Source of the DNA: Scilla litardierei
Lineage: Eukaryota; Streptophyta; Magnoliopsida; Asparagales; Asparagaceae
Reading direction: 5' to 3'
Assembly (NCBI GenBank): GCA_030789695.1
Contig: CM061142.1
Location: forward strand, 279,489,043 to 279,553,042
DNA: 64,000 bases
Every line of letters starts with the position of its first letter. The stretch's first letter is position 1. Under the pieces are notes generated by a model, which was given only the letters and a program-made list of their open reading frames with translations, had not been told where the DNA came from and did no database searches. The translations under genes were made by a program, and so were the position numbers. Below are positions 1-10,070 of this stretch, one piece after another.

Positions 1-716
1 TGGACATTCTAATGTTATTATCGCTATTCCAAGAATCGCAGTTACAGAAGGAGACCTGCATGGGCCACCACTAAAACCATGTCACATCCCGCTTCCCTAA
101 AATGGAGGCGAGTACGTGAAAAGGTCCGCACGAGAGTGGAGCTGTGAAGCCCCAAACCCGATAAGCGTCCACAATACCAAAACAGGTCCCTGTAACCACA
201 ACAGAATAGCAATAATAACACAAGGAGAGACTGAAATAAAATTCACATCTCACAAATATTGTCCAACATCACAAATAATTTCAACATCCAGAAAAGCCAC
301 CAGGCTAAAAGAAAAGAGTCTAGAGGCCCAGAACAAGGCCAACAAAAACAACGACAACAACAAAGCAAAGTATATGTGCCACACACCGATAACAAAACAA
401 CTGTCTAACAAAAGTAAAACACACGAAGACACTAGGACTGGTCCCCAGTGTCCACGTACTCCCCGTCAAACACAAGCTCAGGCTCGGCGTCAGCGAACAC
501 CTCGTCCTCAACGAGGTACTCAGGCTCAGGATCTAACATGTGTCACCCAAAAGAGTAAAGGGGCACATGTCAGCAAGTTTAAAAAGACTTGGGCAAGGAA
601 ACTGAAAGTAACTAACAACCTAGCACTTGTAGTATTAAGCAATGACATGGCAGTTAAGTATGATGCAACAGTTTAAAAGAGTGGCAAGCATGCATAATGT
701 AGCAAAAGCTACCAAA

Positions 717-1015
717 TCACTAATCACTTATCATTTAACACTTATCACTTATCACTTATCACTTATCACTTATCACTTATCACTTAGTGCATAGAGAGTC
801 CACCTGCTGGCCAGCTCGTGGCTCAGGCCGCTTATCTCCATCACTAATAATCACTTGTCACTGTTAAACACTTAGTGCATAGAGAGTCCACCTGCTGGCC
901 AGCTCGTGGCTCAGGCCGCTTATCTCTATCACTAATAATCACTTATGCACTAGAGAGTCCACCTGCTGGCCGGAGTGGCTGATCAAGCCAACTCGGGCTC
1001 AGGCCGCTTATCTCT
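717..1015. repeat. CACTTAT heptamer tract and ~84-bp direct repeats
   Basis: The heptamer CACTTAT is repeated about eight times near 728-786, then a unit containing GAGAGTCCACCTGCTGGCC recurs near 799, 883 and 954. The other two LTRs of the family (19541-19760 and 26755-26960) have shorter versions, so repeat number varies among copies. Confidence 0.85.
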
Positions 1016-1842
1016 TACCCCACCCATATGTGTCGAGCATTGGGGTTTCCAACTCACTGAGCTCGCTTCTGGAACACGAGCCAGGAATATAATATTGTAG
1101 AGTGCGCTACGCAATCACGATGAATAATCACTATGCAAAGACATGAACAGATATTTGCGTACCGTTAATTTAAATTAAACGTGACAGGCAAAATGCAATG
1201 ACATGGCAATTAAATTGCGTACCGTTAATGGAAGGTAAACATGACATGGTAATTGTGCAACATGCTAAATGTCGGAACTAGCTTCGTTGTCAAGCTAGTT
1301 CCCCAATTTGCGCCTAGGCGAGTATCATTTCGTCGCCTAGCCTCTTTTACGCCTACAACAAGCAAATGGCCTAAAACATGGCCTAAACCCTAAGTGGCAA
1401 GTTTCACTTGCCTAGCACCGGGGATGACGATCAACCTCGTCACACGGATGCTATCTACGAGGAAATCACTGTTTAGGGGGAAACAAACACCAAACACATG
1501 AAATTAATTAGGGTTTCACCAAAATTATAAATAAGTTATAAAAACAACGGTAGATCGATTTCTTACCGAGAGGAGATGGAAGAAACACTCCGGGGAACCC
1601 TAGGATCAGATCTGGAAGCGAATGGAGAAGTTTGGGGAAACTAGGGTTTTGGGTGATTTTGGGGATTTGATGGATTTTGGGTGTGATTTGAGGAAGATGA
1701 GAGGTAGATAGGGTAGATGGATGGTTTGGATGATGGATTTAGGGCTTGGAATGAAGCAATGGAGCTTGGAGGAAGGTGGGGGATCAATGGGGGCGATTTT
1801 AGGGTTTAGGGTCGAGTTGGAGGGGAAGAAAACGTTTGGGTT

Positions 1843-1855
1843 GGGTATTTATAGG
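1843..1855 (-). promoter_or_regulatory. TATA box of Tekay-like LTR (element 1)
   Basis: Minus strand reads CCTATAAATACCC just downstream, in element sense, of the hairpin array at 1922-2290. The same box occurs at about 20628-20640 and 27830-27843 in the other two LTRs. It is inferred to be the LTR promoter. Confidence 0.6.
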
Positions 1856-1921
1856 CTAGGCTGGCGGCTAGGGCAAAACTAGGGTTTACAGCACTAGTTA
1901 GTCTGTCAAAGAACAACCACT

Positions 1922-2315
1922 GACCGACTAGTTTGACAACTAGTCGGTCGGTCGACCAACGCAGACCGACTAAGTGTAAACAGTAGCTACAGGTGAAATT
2001 AGGATTCTAGAGTTAGTCGGTCCATGAACAAATACTGACCGACTAGTTTGGCATCTAGTCGGTCGATGAACGTTCTTAGACCGACTAAGAGTGAACAGTA
2101 ACTGATACAAAAATAATTTGATGAGTTAGTCGGTTCAAGAAGCATTGCTGACCGACTAGTTTGCAACCTAGTCGGTCAACCAACGTTCTTAGACTGACTA
2201 ACGATAAACAGTAACTCCTGAGAAATTTAGAAAGCTAACTAGTCGGTCCAAGAAGGATTGCCGACCGACTGGATTGTCATCTAGTCGGTCGGTGGCCCTT
2301 CTTACACCGGCTAAT
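1922..2315. repeat. ~113-bp repeats carrying GACCGACTAG...CTAGTCGGTC hairpins
   Basis: Four inverted repeats start at 1922, 2037, 2150 and 2263. Each has a left arm GACCGACTAG (or GACCGACTGG) and a right arm CTAGTCGGTC, with a different 6-8 nt centre; the first extends to a perfect 12-bp stem. Spacing is 113-115 bp. Orthologous arrays are at about 20702-21085 and 27905-28285. The stem is constant and the loop varies, the reverse of the Athila hairpins in this window. Confidence 0.88.
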
Positions 2316-2593
2316 GAGCACAGAAAAGTACCGATACGGAGCGCGGGGCCCCGGGATCGATTCATAAGACTCCTAGGCTTGATCTAACAGTTAGATACGA
2401 CCGTTATGAAGTCCGTCACGAGTGACACACTTCGAAATCGACAATCCTAAGGAAGAAGCGAGAAAATACGACGAATCGATCGAAAATGAAATCTACGGAG
2501 ACGAAAACCACACAAGAGGAGAAAATCCACCAAAACATATATTATATTATATTATAATCAGATACAAGAAAAGCAGTCGTTACACATAACCTC

Positions 2594-2605
2594 GCTCTGA
2601 TACCA
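2594..2605 (-). other. Primer-binding site (tRNA-iMet) of interrupted element
   Basis: The + strand GCTCTGATACCA is the complement of TGGTATCAGAGC, the standard plant initiator-Met primer site. It is two bases from the LTR edge at 2608, so the LTR to the right is a 5' LTR on the minus strand and the coding part lay to the left. That part is displaced by element no. 1. Confidence 0.85.
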
Positions 2606-2828
2606 ATTGTAAGGATCGCCTTACCCATGCAATATTAACAATAACACACCAGAGGGGGGTGAATAGTGTAATGGCAAAAAATTGTCCAATTAAAATTAAA
2701 CTTGCAAATGCGAAATAATAAATGCAAGAGGAAATAATTGATACAATCAATCCAAACGCAAACACAAGATTTTACCCTGGTTTCCCAAACATGGGTACGT
2801 CCAGCCATACCAATATTCACTATAATCC

Positions 2829-3110
2829 CACAAAGAGAAGTGAATACAAATCCCACAAAGAGATACCTCACCAAGAGGATTTTGTCCTACACAAGGACCC
2901 AACCAACCCTACACAGGGGTCAAACTCCCACCTAGAGAATTACTAACTCCCACTCAAAGAATTAGGGTTAGCCCTACACTAGGACACCAAACTCCTACTA
3001 AGAGAGTTACTCCCACAAATAGAGTTATTCCCACAAAGAGAATATCCTAATCCCACAAAGAGATAAACTCCCACAAAGAGAGATAGACTAATTTCCACAA
3101 AAAGAATTAG
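2829..3110. repeat. Degenerate CCCACAAAGAGA repeats in LTR
   Basis: The phrase TCCCACAAAGAGA and variants recur about ten times between 2829 and 3110 at irregular 15-45 bp spacing. No homologous copy exists elsewhere in the window. Confidence 0.8.
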
Positions 3111-3370
3111 AGTTACAAGAATCACTAAGTAAAATAAATACTCTTACCTATGCCTTGAGATGCTTACTTATAGATGAATGCAAGGCATGGAAGAGGATCT
3201 CCAAGTGTTGTGATTTGCTTGAAAGCACTTGGATGATTTCCCTTGAGCTGGACTTCAATGCATAAGAGAAATGAGAGCTCAAAGATGGAAATGTGAGAGT
3301 TTACGAGTGGCTTTATCAATCGCTAAAGATTTGCAATAGCATCAAGAAGTTCCCATGAACTCAGCCCTCT

Positions 3371-3382
3371 CCTATATATATG
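3371..3382 (-). promoter_or_regulatory. TATA box of the iMet-primed element's LTR
   Basis: Minus strand CATATATATAGG lies about 85 bp downstream, in element sense, of the nearest CGACTG palindrome (3465-3545). It is inferred to be the LTR promoter. Confidence 0.5.
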
Positions 3383-3464
3383 AACCCTATACGAACCCTC
3401 AAAACCTAAGGAAATAGCTAAAAACAAAAAGCTGCAACGGCTAGTTTCTGGGCAGAAACGTCAG

Positions 3465-3547
3465 TGACAGTCGACTGTTGAACAAATGACAATCGACTGT
3501 CCAACGGCTAGAAAATATCCAACGGCTATAATCTGAGCCACGACAAT
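3465..3547. repeat. CAGTCGACTG palindrome array, left remnant
   Basis: ACAGTCGACTGTT and ACAATCGACTGTCC occur here. The array continues after the Athila insertion at 34482-34930. Athila A inserted inside the array, at ACAAT. Confidence 0.8.
3543..3547. repeat. Target-site duplication of Athila A, left copy (ACAAT)
   Basis: ACAAT directly precedes TGATCG at 3548 and recurs at 34477-34481 directly after TGATCA. Joining the flanks restores a continuous ACAATCGACTG palindrome-array unit. Confidence 0.95.
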
Positions 3548-3562
3548 TGATCGTGCCCGGGG
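3548..3562 (-). repeat. Athila A 3' LTR, terminal 15 bp (split by copia)
   Basis: TGATCGTGCCCGGGG matches the terminus of the 5' LTR at 32630 (TGATCGCGCCCGGGC). The rest of this LTR resumes at 11775. Confidence 0.93.
3558..3562. repeat. Target-site duplication of intact copia, left copy (CGGGG)
   Basis: CGGGG precedes the copia LTR at 3563 and recurs at 11770-11774 after its other end. The duplicated bases are part of the Athila A LTR. Confidence 0.95.
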
Positions 3563-4167
3563 TGTAGGATCCTGTCCAAAACAAAGTTAGGATCGATAAT
3601 TAAAGTGGAGACTTACGCTTGCGTATGCGGAACGATAGTCTCGGAACTTTGCCTTCGGATTCGCCACGACGGATCGAGTCTTCTCACGAACGGAGTAAGG
3701 CTACTAATCCACAATCTAAATCTCTATTTTAGATTAAGAACTTGGAAGGAGGGAGAGGAAATATTTCTGCAGAGCTTCGCTATGAAGAAGATGCATGCAT
3801 GAATTTCATGCAAATGTGTTAGGAAAATGGCTACCCTTGGGTCTTATTTATAGCCCCCAAGGTAGTTATTTTAGGGTAAGTTGTTCCTTTGGAACAACTT
3901 AATTAAGGTGTACCATGATGCATGTCACATTATAAGCTTAAGTTGTACCATATGCATGGTACAACATAAGCTTAAGATATTCCCCCTTTATTAGCCATAT
4001 GTCGCATGCACTTATGCATATATAATGCGACTTTCCCGCTCATACAGAGATCCTCTCCGCAAGGGAACAGATTCCCTTTGCACATGACTTCGTGTGCGCG
4101 ACGTTCGAGGTCCGTATTCCCTCGTACATCCCCCACAAGGGTGTACAAACGTCTTCCATATCCAACA
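3563..4167 (-). repeat. 3' LTR of copia (605 bp)
   Basis: Element sense TGTTGGATATGG...GGATCCTACA. A TATA box (GCTATAAATAAG on the minus strand) is at 3844-3854. Two inverted repeats lie upstream of it: AAGTTGTTCC/GGAACAACTT at 3878-3900 and GTTGTACCA/TGGTACAAC at 3942-3965. The short open frames inside are not genes. Confidence 0.96.
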
Positions 4168-4195
4168 TCTCCCACTCACACTTGAGGGGATTGTA
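4168..4195 (-). other. Polypurine tract region of copia
   Basis: Next to the 3' LTR the minus strand reads ...CAAGTGTGAGTGGGAGA then TGTTGG, the expected plus-strand priming site. Confidence 0.75.
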
Positions 4196-5195
4196 AGAGA
4201 ACGTCTTTCCCTTAGTTCTTTCATCTATCATACCGAGAAATAGACCGTGCGACCGTCATGCGCGTAGAGTCTGTTGTTGTGCACTTGTTAGAGATACACA
4301 ACGACCTCGAAGGTGCAAAGTTGAGTAGTTCAACGCATGCTTTACCCTAGATTATTTCTTCACATTTCTTATACTTTATATTCAACAATTGAATCCCATC
4401 TGGATTACAATTGGCTGGCCAGCTTTGAATCATTAAAGTCCAAATGTGAATATGAAATCAATCTTCCTCTTCTTGTGAACCTTCTGATCTTGACTTGATT
4501 TGCTTTTCTAACGTGCCCCGCCGAGCCGAATTACCATAGCCCATTAGTAACACGCTAAGATAGCAATCATCTCGTCAAATCTAAAGGAACCAATTGGAGT
4601 CCTTGAGGGTAAGTGTTAAGACCCGTATGGCCTTTGAGTCTCACATAATAGCAAACACTATTGCTACTAACTCAGTGGTCGAAATGCATACGTGGTATGA
4701 ACACGTATTACAACATCACTCCTTTCCCAGGGAGAGTATGTCTTAATGATGTTGTACGGATGAAAAGATCAGACACCACAGTGCCTATCTTTTTGAGTCC
4801 CCATACTACTCGTGAAATACTCACGGACTCTCATCCTGCATAAGACAGATAGGATTCAAAAAATCCAATGAGATCTTTATATCCTTGTGATACAGATCTC
4901 AGATCTTTTGTAAGCATCCGTATGATGCAGATCTTTTATTCGACTATCTTGTTTAAGTCATGACTCTAAATCATTTGTCTAATGATTTTGACTTTAAACT
5001 AGTCTCATCTCTATCTTATCCATCTGATAAGATAAGGCGGTTGCTCATGTGAGAGAGCCAACCTTAATCTGTCCGACATACACACAAAAATAGCTGAGAC
5101 TTAAACACAAATGTATATAAAATCTTTTGTAAGAAACTTGTATGCAAATTAAATTTTGATCTTCTATAGACATGGGAAATATTACATGATACAGC
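4196..5195 (-). other. Copia 3' untranslated region (~1 kb)
   Basis: A non-coding stretch between the pol stop and the polypurine tract. No conserved frame is seen in either strand; it is long for a copia 3' UTR. Confidence 0.75.
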
Positions 5196-8100
5196 TCAGC
5201 ACCTACGCATTCCCATAGATGATAAGTGTTTGAAAAACACATCTCTGGGGATCGCCTTAGTAAGGGGATCCGCTATCATCTCATGCGTGGATATGTATCC
5301 TATGTCTACTTCCTTCCGTTTATCATAATCCTTCGCAAACTTGAATCGAATGTCAATGTGTTTGGTCTTACAATGAAATTTAGGATCTTTGACATAGGCA
5401 ATCGAAGCTTGACTATCACTGTATATAGGAACAGTGCTCGAGTCAGAGGCATTCGTCAGCCTGTCTAAGAATTTCCTAAGCCAAACAACTTCTTGGACCG
5501 CCATGCTGAATGCTACGAACTCGGCTTCCATGGTTGATAGAGCGATGCAGGTTTGTTTCTTGCTGCTCCAGGATATTGCACCATTCCCGAGTAAGAAAAC
5601 AAAGCCTGAGGTAGATCTTCGCTCGTCAAGATCACCCGCCCAATCAGCATCGGTATAGCCTTCGAGTCTCAAGGTATTGCCTTGATAGCATAACGCATAG
5701 TCCGCAGTCCCTTTGAGGTATCTTAATATCCTCTTCACCGCTTTCCAGTGTGCCTGCCCTGGGTTGGATTGGTAACGGCTTACCATACCAACAGCATAGC
5801 AAATGTCGGGTCTAGTACACATCATGGCGTACATCAGACTCCCGACAGCACTGGAGTATGGAACTTTTTCCATAGCTTTCTTTTCTTTTGGATCTTTGGG
5901 ACACATCTCCAAACATAGACCCTCGCCTTTGCTTATTGGAGTATCAATTGGCTTGCAGTCCTGCATATTAAACCGTTCTAAAACTTTCTTTATATACGTC
6001 TCTTGAGAGAGAGAAAGAAGTTTCTTGGAACGATTCCTTGAGATCTTAACCCCAAGGATATATGCAGCTTCACCCATGTCTTTCATCTCAAAGACGGATG
6101 AAAGCCAAGCTTTGATATCCAATATAAGACGCTTATCATTTCCGGCTATAAGTATGTCATCTACATAAAGAGACATAATTATATACTTGTTTTTAATCCT
6201 CTTAATATATACGCAATTGTCTTCGTCGAGCATGGAGAATCCATACGACAAAACAACTTCTTGAAAGCGCATATACCACTGCCTTGAGGATTGTTTAAGA
6301 CCATATATGGATTTACGAAGTTTACAAACCTTATGTTTGTTTTCTTCTTGTACGAACCCGTTTGGTTGTTCCATGTAGATCTCCTCATCTAGTTCTCCGT
6401 TAAGAAAGGCAGTCTTTACATCCATCTGATGTAATTCGAGGTCCAAACAAGCCACCATTGCCAGAATTAAGCGAATCGAGGTAAAACGCACGACAGGAGA
6501 GAAAGTCTCTTCGTAGTCTATTCCTTCCTGTTGCGTGAAACCTTTCGCAACAAGGCGAGCTTTATATTTCTCGATGGAGCCATCAGCCTTATGCTTGATT
6601 TTGAGAACCCACTTGTTCCCAATGGCTCTACGTCCCTTAGGTAAATCAACCAAGTCCCAGACTTGGTTTGTTTTCATGGATTGAAGTTCTTCTTCCATTG
6701 CCGCTATCCATTTATCTTTAGCAGGGCATGTGACGGCCTGTTTGAAGTTTGCAGGTTCGTCATCATCTTGTAGTAATGTCATGAATGTTTGAGGAAATTC
6801 ATCCTCAAATCTCAGAGGTGTTAGCCTCGTTCGATTACTACGTCTTGTTTGAGTTTGATCACTCCCACTTGGAATGACATCACTCCCACTTGGAATAACA
6901 TCACTCCCACTCGGATTAGGATTGGTATCGTTCGTATCATCCATTGGTGAAGTTTGAAACGTATTTTCTTCTTCACCAAGGATTCTCCCACTCGAACGTT
7001 CCGATCCTTCTTGATCCCAAGTCTCAAACAAGGATAAGTCTTGACTTATCTCACCCTGTCTTGGAAACTCTTTTTCCAAGAAGACAACATCCCTCGATTC
7101 GAATTCTATTAGACCCCCATTGTCCTCTTGACCGACGAAAACATATCCTTTGGAGTTTTCAGCGTATCGGATGAAGATACACTTCCTCCCACGTGGCCCA
7201 AGTTTGCCATATTTGTGAGAGGATAAATGTGCGTAAGAGGCACAACCCCAAGGTTTTAGAATGTTTAAGTCTGGAGTTCTATTGTTCCACAACTCATAAG
7301 GAGTAGAACTTACCGACTTCGAGGGTACACGGTTTAAGATGAATGCTGCCGTCAATAATGCGTCACCCCAAAAGGTGATAGGCAAATTTGCCTGAGACAT
7401 CATTGATCGGACCATTTCCATCAATGTCCTATTCCTTCTTTCCGCAACACCGTTTTGTTGCGGAGTGTAAGGCATAGTTACCTGATGTACTATGCCTTTT
7501 TCATCACAAAGTTCCTTAAAACTTATTGATTGATATTCACCGCCCCTATCGGTTCGCAAAACCTTAATCTTGCGATCTAATTGATTCTCCACCAAACTCA
7601 TATAGTTTTTAAAGAAAGCCAAAGCTTCACTTTTGTGGGATATCAAATAGATATGTCCGAAACGGGTGAAGTCATCAATGAATGTGATGAAATAGGACTT
7701 CCCGTGTCTTGTCTTAACATTCATTGGACCGCAAATGTCCGAATGGATAAGCTGTAATGGAACTTCGGCCCTTGTGCCAGTTCCAAACGGCTTGCGACAA
7801 GTTTTCCCTACAAGACAATGTTCGCAAGTTGACATTTCAACTTTTGAAACATTAGATAGCAAGCCACTTTTGGCAAGTCTATCCATTCTAGTTGGTCCAA
7901 TATGACCAAGTCTTGCATGCCAACAAATGATTTCAGACTCAGAGTTAGAAGCATTTGTCAAATGAAAACTTTCATTAATGGAAGAAGCAACATCATACAT
8001 TGTATTTAAAACAATTAATCCATTACAAACATTACCAGAACCAATCAAAGAATTATTACAAACAAGGTCAACACATTGTTTATAGAACCTCCACTCATAA

Positions 8101-9260
8101 TCTAAAGACATTAACATGACCACGGAAACGATATTCCTTCTAATATCTGGAGCAAAGAGGACGTCGTGCAATAATAAAGTCCGGCCGTTGTCGAGAACTA
8201 GCTTGCATGTTCCGACGCCTTTGACTTCAACACGTGTGTTGTTGCCGACGTATATCCACTTTGTTCCTTGAGTTATCTTTCGATACTCTACGAAGAACCT
8301 TCTGTCCTTCGCAACGTGGTCTGTGGCCCCTGAATCAATCAACCAAAAATAGTTAGATTCAGCAAGAAACACGGAACTAGAAACACATATGTAACTAGCC
8401 CTACAAGTTACCTTGTCACTTCCATCCGTACACTTACGGGCGAAGTGACCGTACTTGTTGCACTTAAAGCACTTGATCTTCTTCAAGTTTTTCTTCTTTG
8501 AGTGCACATTCTTTTGCCACTTTTTGTTCTTTGTCTTCTTTGAGGTCTCCGGTTCTTGCTTACGTTCGTTCACAAACCTTAAGCGTTTCCGCTTATTTCC
8601 TCCATGTGAGGAACTAGCAGCCACGTGCACTTCTGCACTTGGTTTTGCGGCTTGAATCCGCTCTTCCTCGAGTTCGAGGTGTTTCGAAACATCGCTTAAA
8701 GTTTTAATGCATTCATTATGAGTGAGATGCATTTTCATGTTATCCCAGCTATCTGGGAGTGAACGAATGACCGCTTGGATCTGCTGTTCGTCAGACAGCG
8801 TAACACCCGCATCCTTTAATTCAGATATAAGATTCGCCATGTGGCGGAGATGCTTTTTCATAGAATGATCTCGCCGCATCTTGTACGAATCAAATTGAAT
8901 ATTCAAGGAGCGGAGTTTGGTAACCGAAGTTCCACCAAACTTTATCTCTAGCTCAGACCATATGTCTTTAGCTAGGTCGAATTCCCGAAATAGGCGCATT
9001 ATGTCATTGTCCATCGCGGACAGTAACGTAATACGTGCTATTTTGTTCTTTCGAGTCCAAGTGTCATAAGCTTCCCGGTCCCTTTTGTGTTGGGCCGTAT
9101 TGCCCAACTCAGGTTCTACCATTATGTTTTGGAGTGTTTCGAGCACATCTTGCTCCTCCAAAACATATTGGATCTTTATTGACCAAAGTTTATAATTGTC
9201 GCCGTTGAGCTTTTCACCTTTGTTAAGCTCTACGACAATATTCTTAGAAGCGGTAGACAT
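5196..9260 (-). CDS. gag-pol: Ty1/copia Gag-Pol polyprotein, 1354 aa, uninterrupted
   Basis: A single frame encodes all proteins needed for copia replication. The start is the ATG at 9258-9260 (MSTASKNIVV); the frame stays open upstream only through a TTG codon. Gag occupies about 1-260 with a basic stretch and a CCHC knuckle at 264-277 (CX2CX4HX4C). The protease motif DSGATD starts at 309. The integrase HHCC finger is H448/H453/C479/C482, and catalytic D508, D571, E607 fit DD35E. Reverse transcriptase has YVDD at 1032-1035, and RNase H has DADW near 1204. The C-terminus carries the usual ADPLTK motif. A SGSDVIP peptide is tandemly repeated near 783-800 between IN and RT. No stop or frameshift was seen, and no motif residue is missing. 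It stands alone between LTRs and should be expressed from the LTR at 11165-11769. Confidence 0.96.
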   Translation of the reverse strand: MSTASKNIVVELNKGEKLNGDNYKLWSIKIQYVLEEQDVLETLQNIMVEPELGNTAQHKRDREAYDTWTRKNKIARITLLSAMDNDIMRLFREFDLAKDIWSELEIKFGGTSVTKLRSLNIQFDSYKMRRDHSMKKHLRHMANLISELKDAGVTLSDEQQIQAVIRSLPDSWDNMKMHLTHNECIKTLSDVSKHLELEEERIQAAKPSAEVHVAASSSHGGNKRKRLRFVNERKQEPETSKKTKNKKWQKNVHSKKKNLKKIKCFKCNKYGHFARKCTDGSDKVTCRASYICVSSSVFLAESNYFWLIDSGATDHVAKDRRFFVEYRKITQGTKWIYVGNNTRVEVKGVGTCKLVLDNGRTLLLHDVLFAPDIRRNIVSVVMLMSLDYEWRFYKQCVDLVCNNSLIGSGNVCNGLIVLNTMYDVASSINESFHLTNASNSESEIICWHARLGHIGPTRMDRLAKSGLLSNVSKVEMSTCEHCLVGKTCRKPFGTGTRAEVPLQLIHSDICGPMNVKTRHGKSYFITFIDDFTRFGHIYLISHKSEALAFFKNYMSLVENQLDRKIKVLRTDRGGEYQSISFKELCDEKGIVHQVTMPYTPQQNGVAERRNRTLMEMVRSMMSQANLPITFWGDALLTAAFILNRVPSKSVSSTPYELWNNRTPDLNILKPWGCASYAHLSSHKYGKLGPRGRKCIFIRYAENSKGYVFVGQEDNGGLIEFESRDVVFLEKEFPRQGEISQDLSLFETWDQEGSERSSGRILGEEENTFQTSPMDDTNDTNPNPSGSDVIPSGSDVIPSGSDQTQTRRSNRTRLTPLRFEDEFPQTFMTLLQDDDEPANFKQAVTCPAKDKWIAAMEEELQSMKTNQVWDLVDLPKGRRAIGNKWVLKIKHKADGSIEKYKARLVAKGFTQQEGIDYEETFSPVVRFTSIRLILAMVACLDLELHQMDVKTAFLNGELDEEIYMEQPNGFVQEENKHKVCKLRKSIYGLKQSSRQWYMRFQEVVLSYGFSMLDEDNCVYIKRIKNKYIIMSLYVDDILIAGNDKRLILDIKAWLSSVFEMKDMGEAAYILGVKISRNRSKKLLSLSQETYIKKVLERFNMQDCKPIDTPISKGEGLCLEMCPKDPKEKKAMEKVPYSSAVGSLMYAMMCTRPDICYAVGMVSRYQSNPGQAHWKAVKRILRYLKGTADYALCYQGNTLRLEGYTDADWAGDLDERRSTSGFVFLLGNGAISWSSKKQTCIALSTMEAEFVAFSMAVQEVVWLRKFLDRLTNASDSSTVPIYSDSQASIAYVKDPKFHCKTKHIDIRFKFAKDYDKRKEVDIGYISTHEMIADPLTKAIPRDVFFKHLSSMGMRRC

Positions 9261-9724
9261 TTTCGATTCAAAAAACTGCAAAGAGAATGAAAAACACGAT
9301 CAAAATTCTATGCATAAAGTTTCGATTCTTTAAACACTTGATAAGTTCCTTGGATGCGTTGAAATGTTACTCTAGAATCGAGAAGTTCACTACGTTCCCA
9401 ACTACCATCTAGTAGTAACTTTCAAAGTATCCCTCTTACTTATCTCAAGTAAAAAGAAATCAGAAATAATACCCGTATGGTATTAGCAGCGGAAAATCAC
9501 TTTGAATAACTTATCTTTCAAAATAGAATAGGTGAGAATTAGCGCAAAGAATTTTTAACGCAACAATTGCCAAGCCACGAGACCTGTTCTACACACCCAT
9601 GGGTTAGATAACCATGGCCGGATCGTGGTAGGACTTGGAATTCTAAATTGCGCTATCCCGATTTAAGGACGGGACATAACCTATTTGAAAAACATCTTTT
9701 TCCAAAAATTTTGAAAGCACGTTG

Positions 9725-9850
9725 GCTAATCTCCGTAGAGTAGAGCACAACGTCACAAGTACATTGGCTAATCTCCGTAGAGTAGAGCACAATGACATGG
9801 CTAATCTCGCATGAAGTAGAGCACTATGGCTAATCTTCAAGGAGTAGAGC
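9725..9850. repeat. GGCTAATCTCCGTAGAGTAGAGCAC repeat block
   Basis: Four degenerate copies, the first two almost identical and about 50 bp apart, ending in GAGTAGAGC each time. They lie within the copia leader. Confidence 0.85.
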
Positions 9851-10070
9851 CCAAATGAAAAACTTCATTAAAACGTTAGTCCCGTATGAACTATTCGGCA
9901 CTGTGGTTAGCCCCGTATGGACTAATCTACACATTCGAGTTTGACCAAGGCCATTTGTTACCCCGTATGGGTCATCTGGCAAGTTTACAATCGACCCAGA
10001 CCATTTGTCGGATTGGTCGACCAAAAACACAAAATTGGTCGACCAATTTTCGAATTCAACTTCTTCCCGG

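Larger units (their letters stand above)
1..2584 (-). mobile_element. Tekay/Del-like Ty3/gypsy element no. 1, truncated by window edge
   Basis: Residues 1-79 match the leader next to the 5' LTR of the complete element at 18910-28569 (compare 26041-26120), and 80-2584 match its LTR. The rest of the element, with gag-pol, lies left of the window. The LTR ends in CAGTCGTTACA and is followed by CATAA (2585-2589), the expected target-site duplication, whose partner is outside. It is inserted immediately inside the primer-site end of the iMet-primed element that starts at 2608. It is visibly more diverged than the two LTRs of the complete copy are from each other, so it is an independent insertion. 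Confidence 0.88.
80..2584 (-). repeat. 5' LTR of Tekay-like element no. 1 (2505 bp)
   Basis: On the + strand it starts TGTCACATCCCG and ends GTCGTTACA; in element sense it is TGTAACGACTG...GTGACA, so TG...CA. It aligns along its length with the LTRs at 18910-21365 and 26121-28569. It has an expanded CACTTAT tract (about 717-786) and two or three copies of an ~84-bp unit beginning GCATAGAGAGTCCACC (787-1015) where the other LTRs have fewer. It carries no coding capacity; the open frames inside it (for example 116-676 +) are not conserved. Confidence 0.9.
2608..3547 (-). repeat. 5' LTR of iMet-primed (Sirevirus-like?) copia element, distal part
   Basis: It begins TGTAAGGATCGCC on the + strand next to the primer site. 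It continues beyond Athila A at 34482-35339, where it ends ...TACTCAACA; element sense is therefore TGTTGAGTATTGG...CCTTACA. Total length without the insertion is about 1.8 kb. There is no coding content. The Sirevirus label rests only on LTR length, the TGTTG start and the iMet primer site; no pol is present to test it. Confidence 0.75.

Noticed and set aside
116..676. 186-codon + strand ORF in the leftmost LTR
   Set aside because: Lies inside an LTR on the antisense strand; the frame is not conserved in the two homologous LTRs and it matches no protein motif.
717..790. Possible telomere-like or CRISPR-like array
   Set aside because: CACTTAT is not the plant telomere repeat TTTAGGG, and the tract has no spacers; it is a simple LTR-internal tandem repeat.
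1795..1812. TTAGGGTTTAGGG as interstitial telomere
   Set aside because: Only about two units; short AGGGTTT words are common in plant promoters and LTRs.
9261..9281. Upstream start of the copia polyprotein at 9281
   Set aside because: The codon at 9279-9281 is TTG; the first ATG in frame is 9258-9260.
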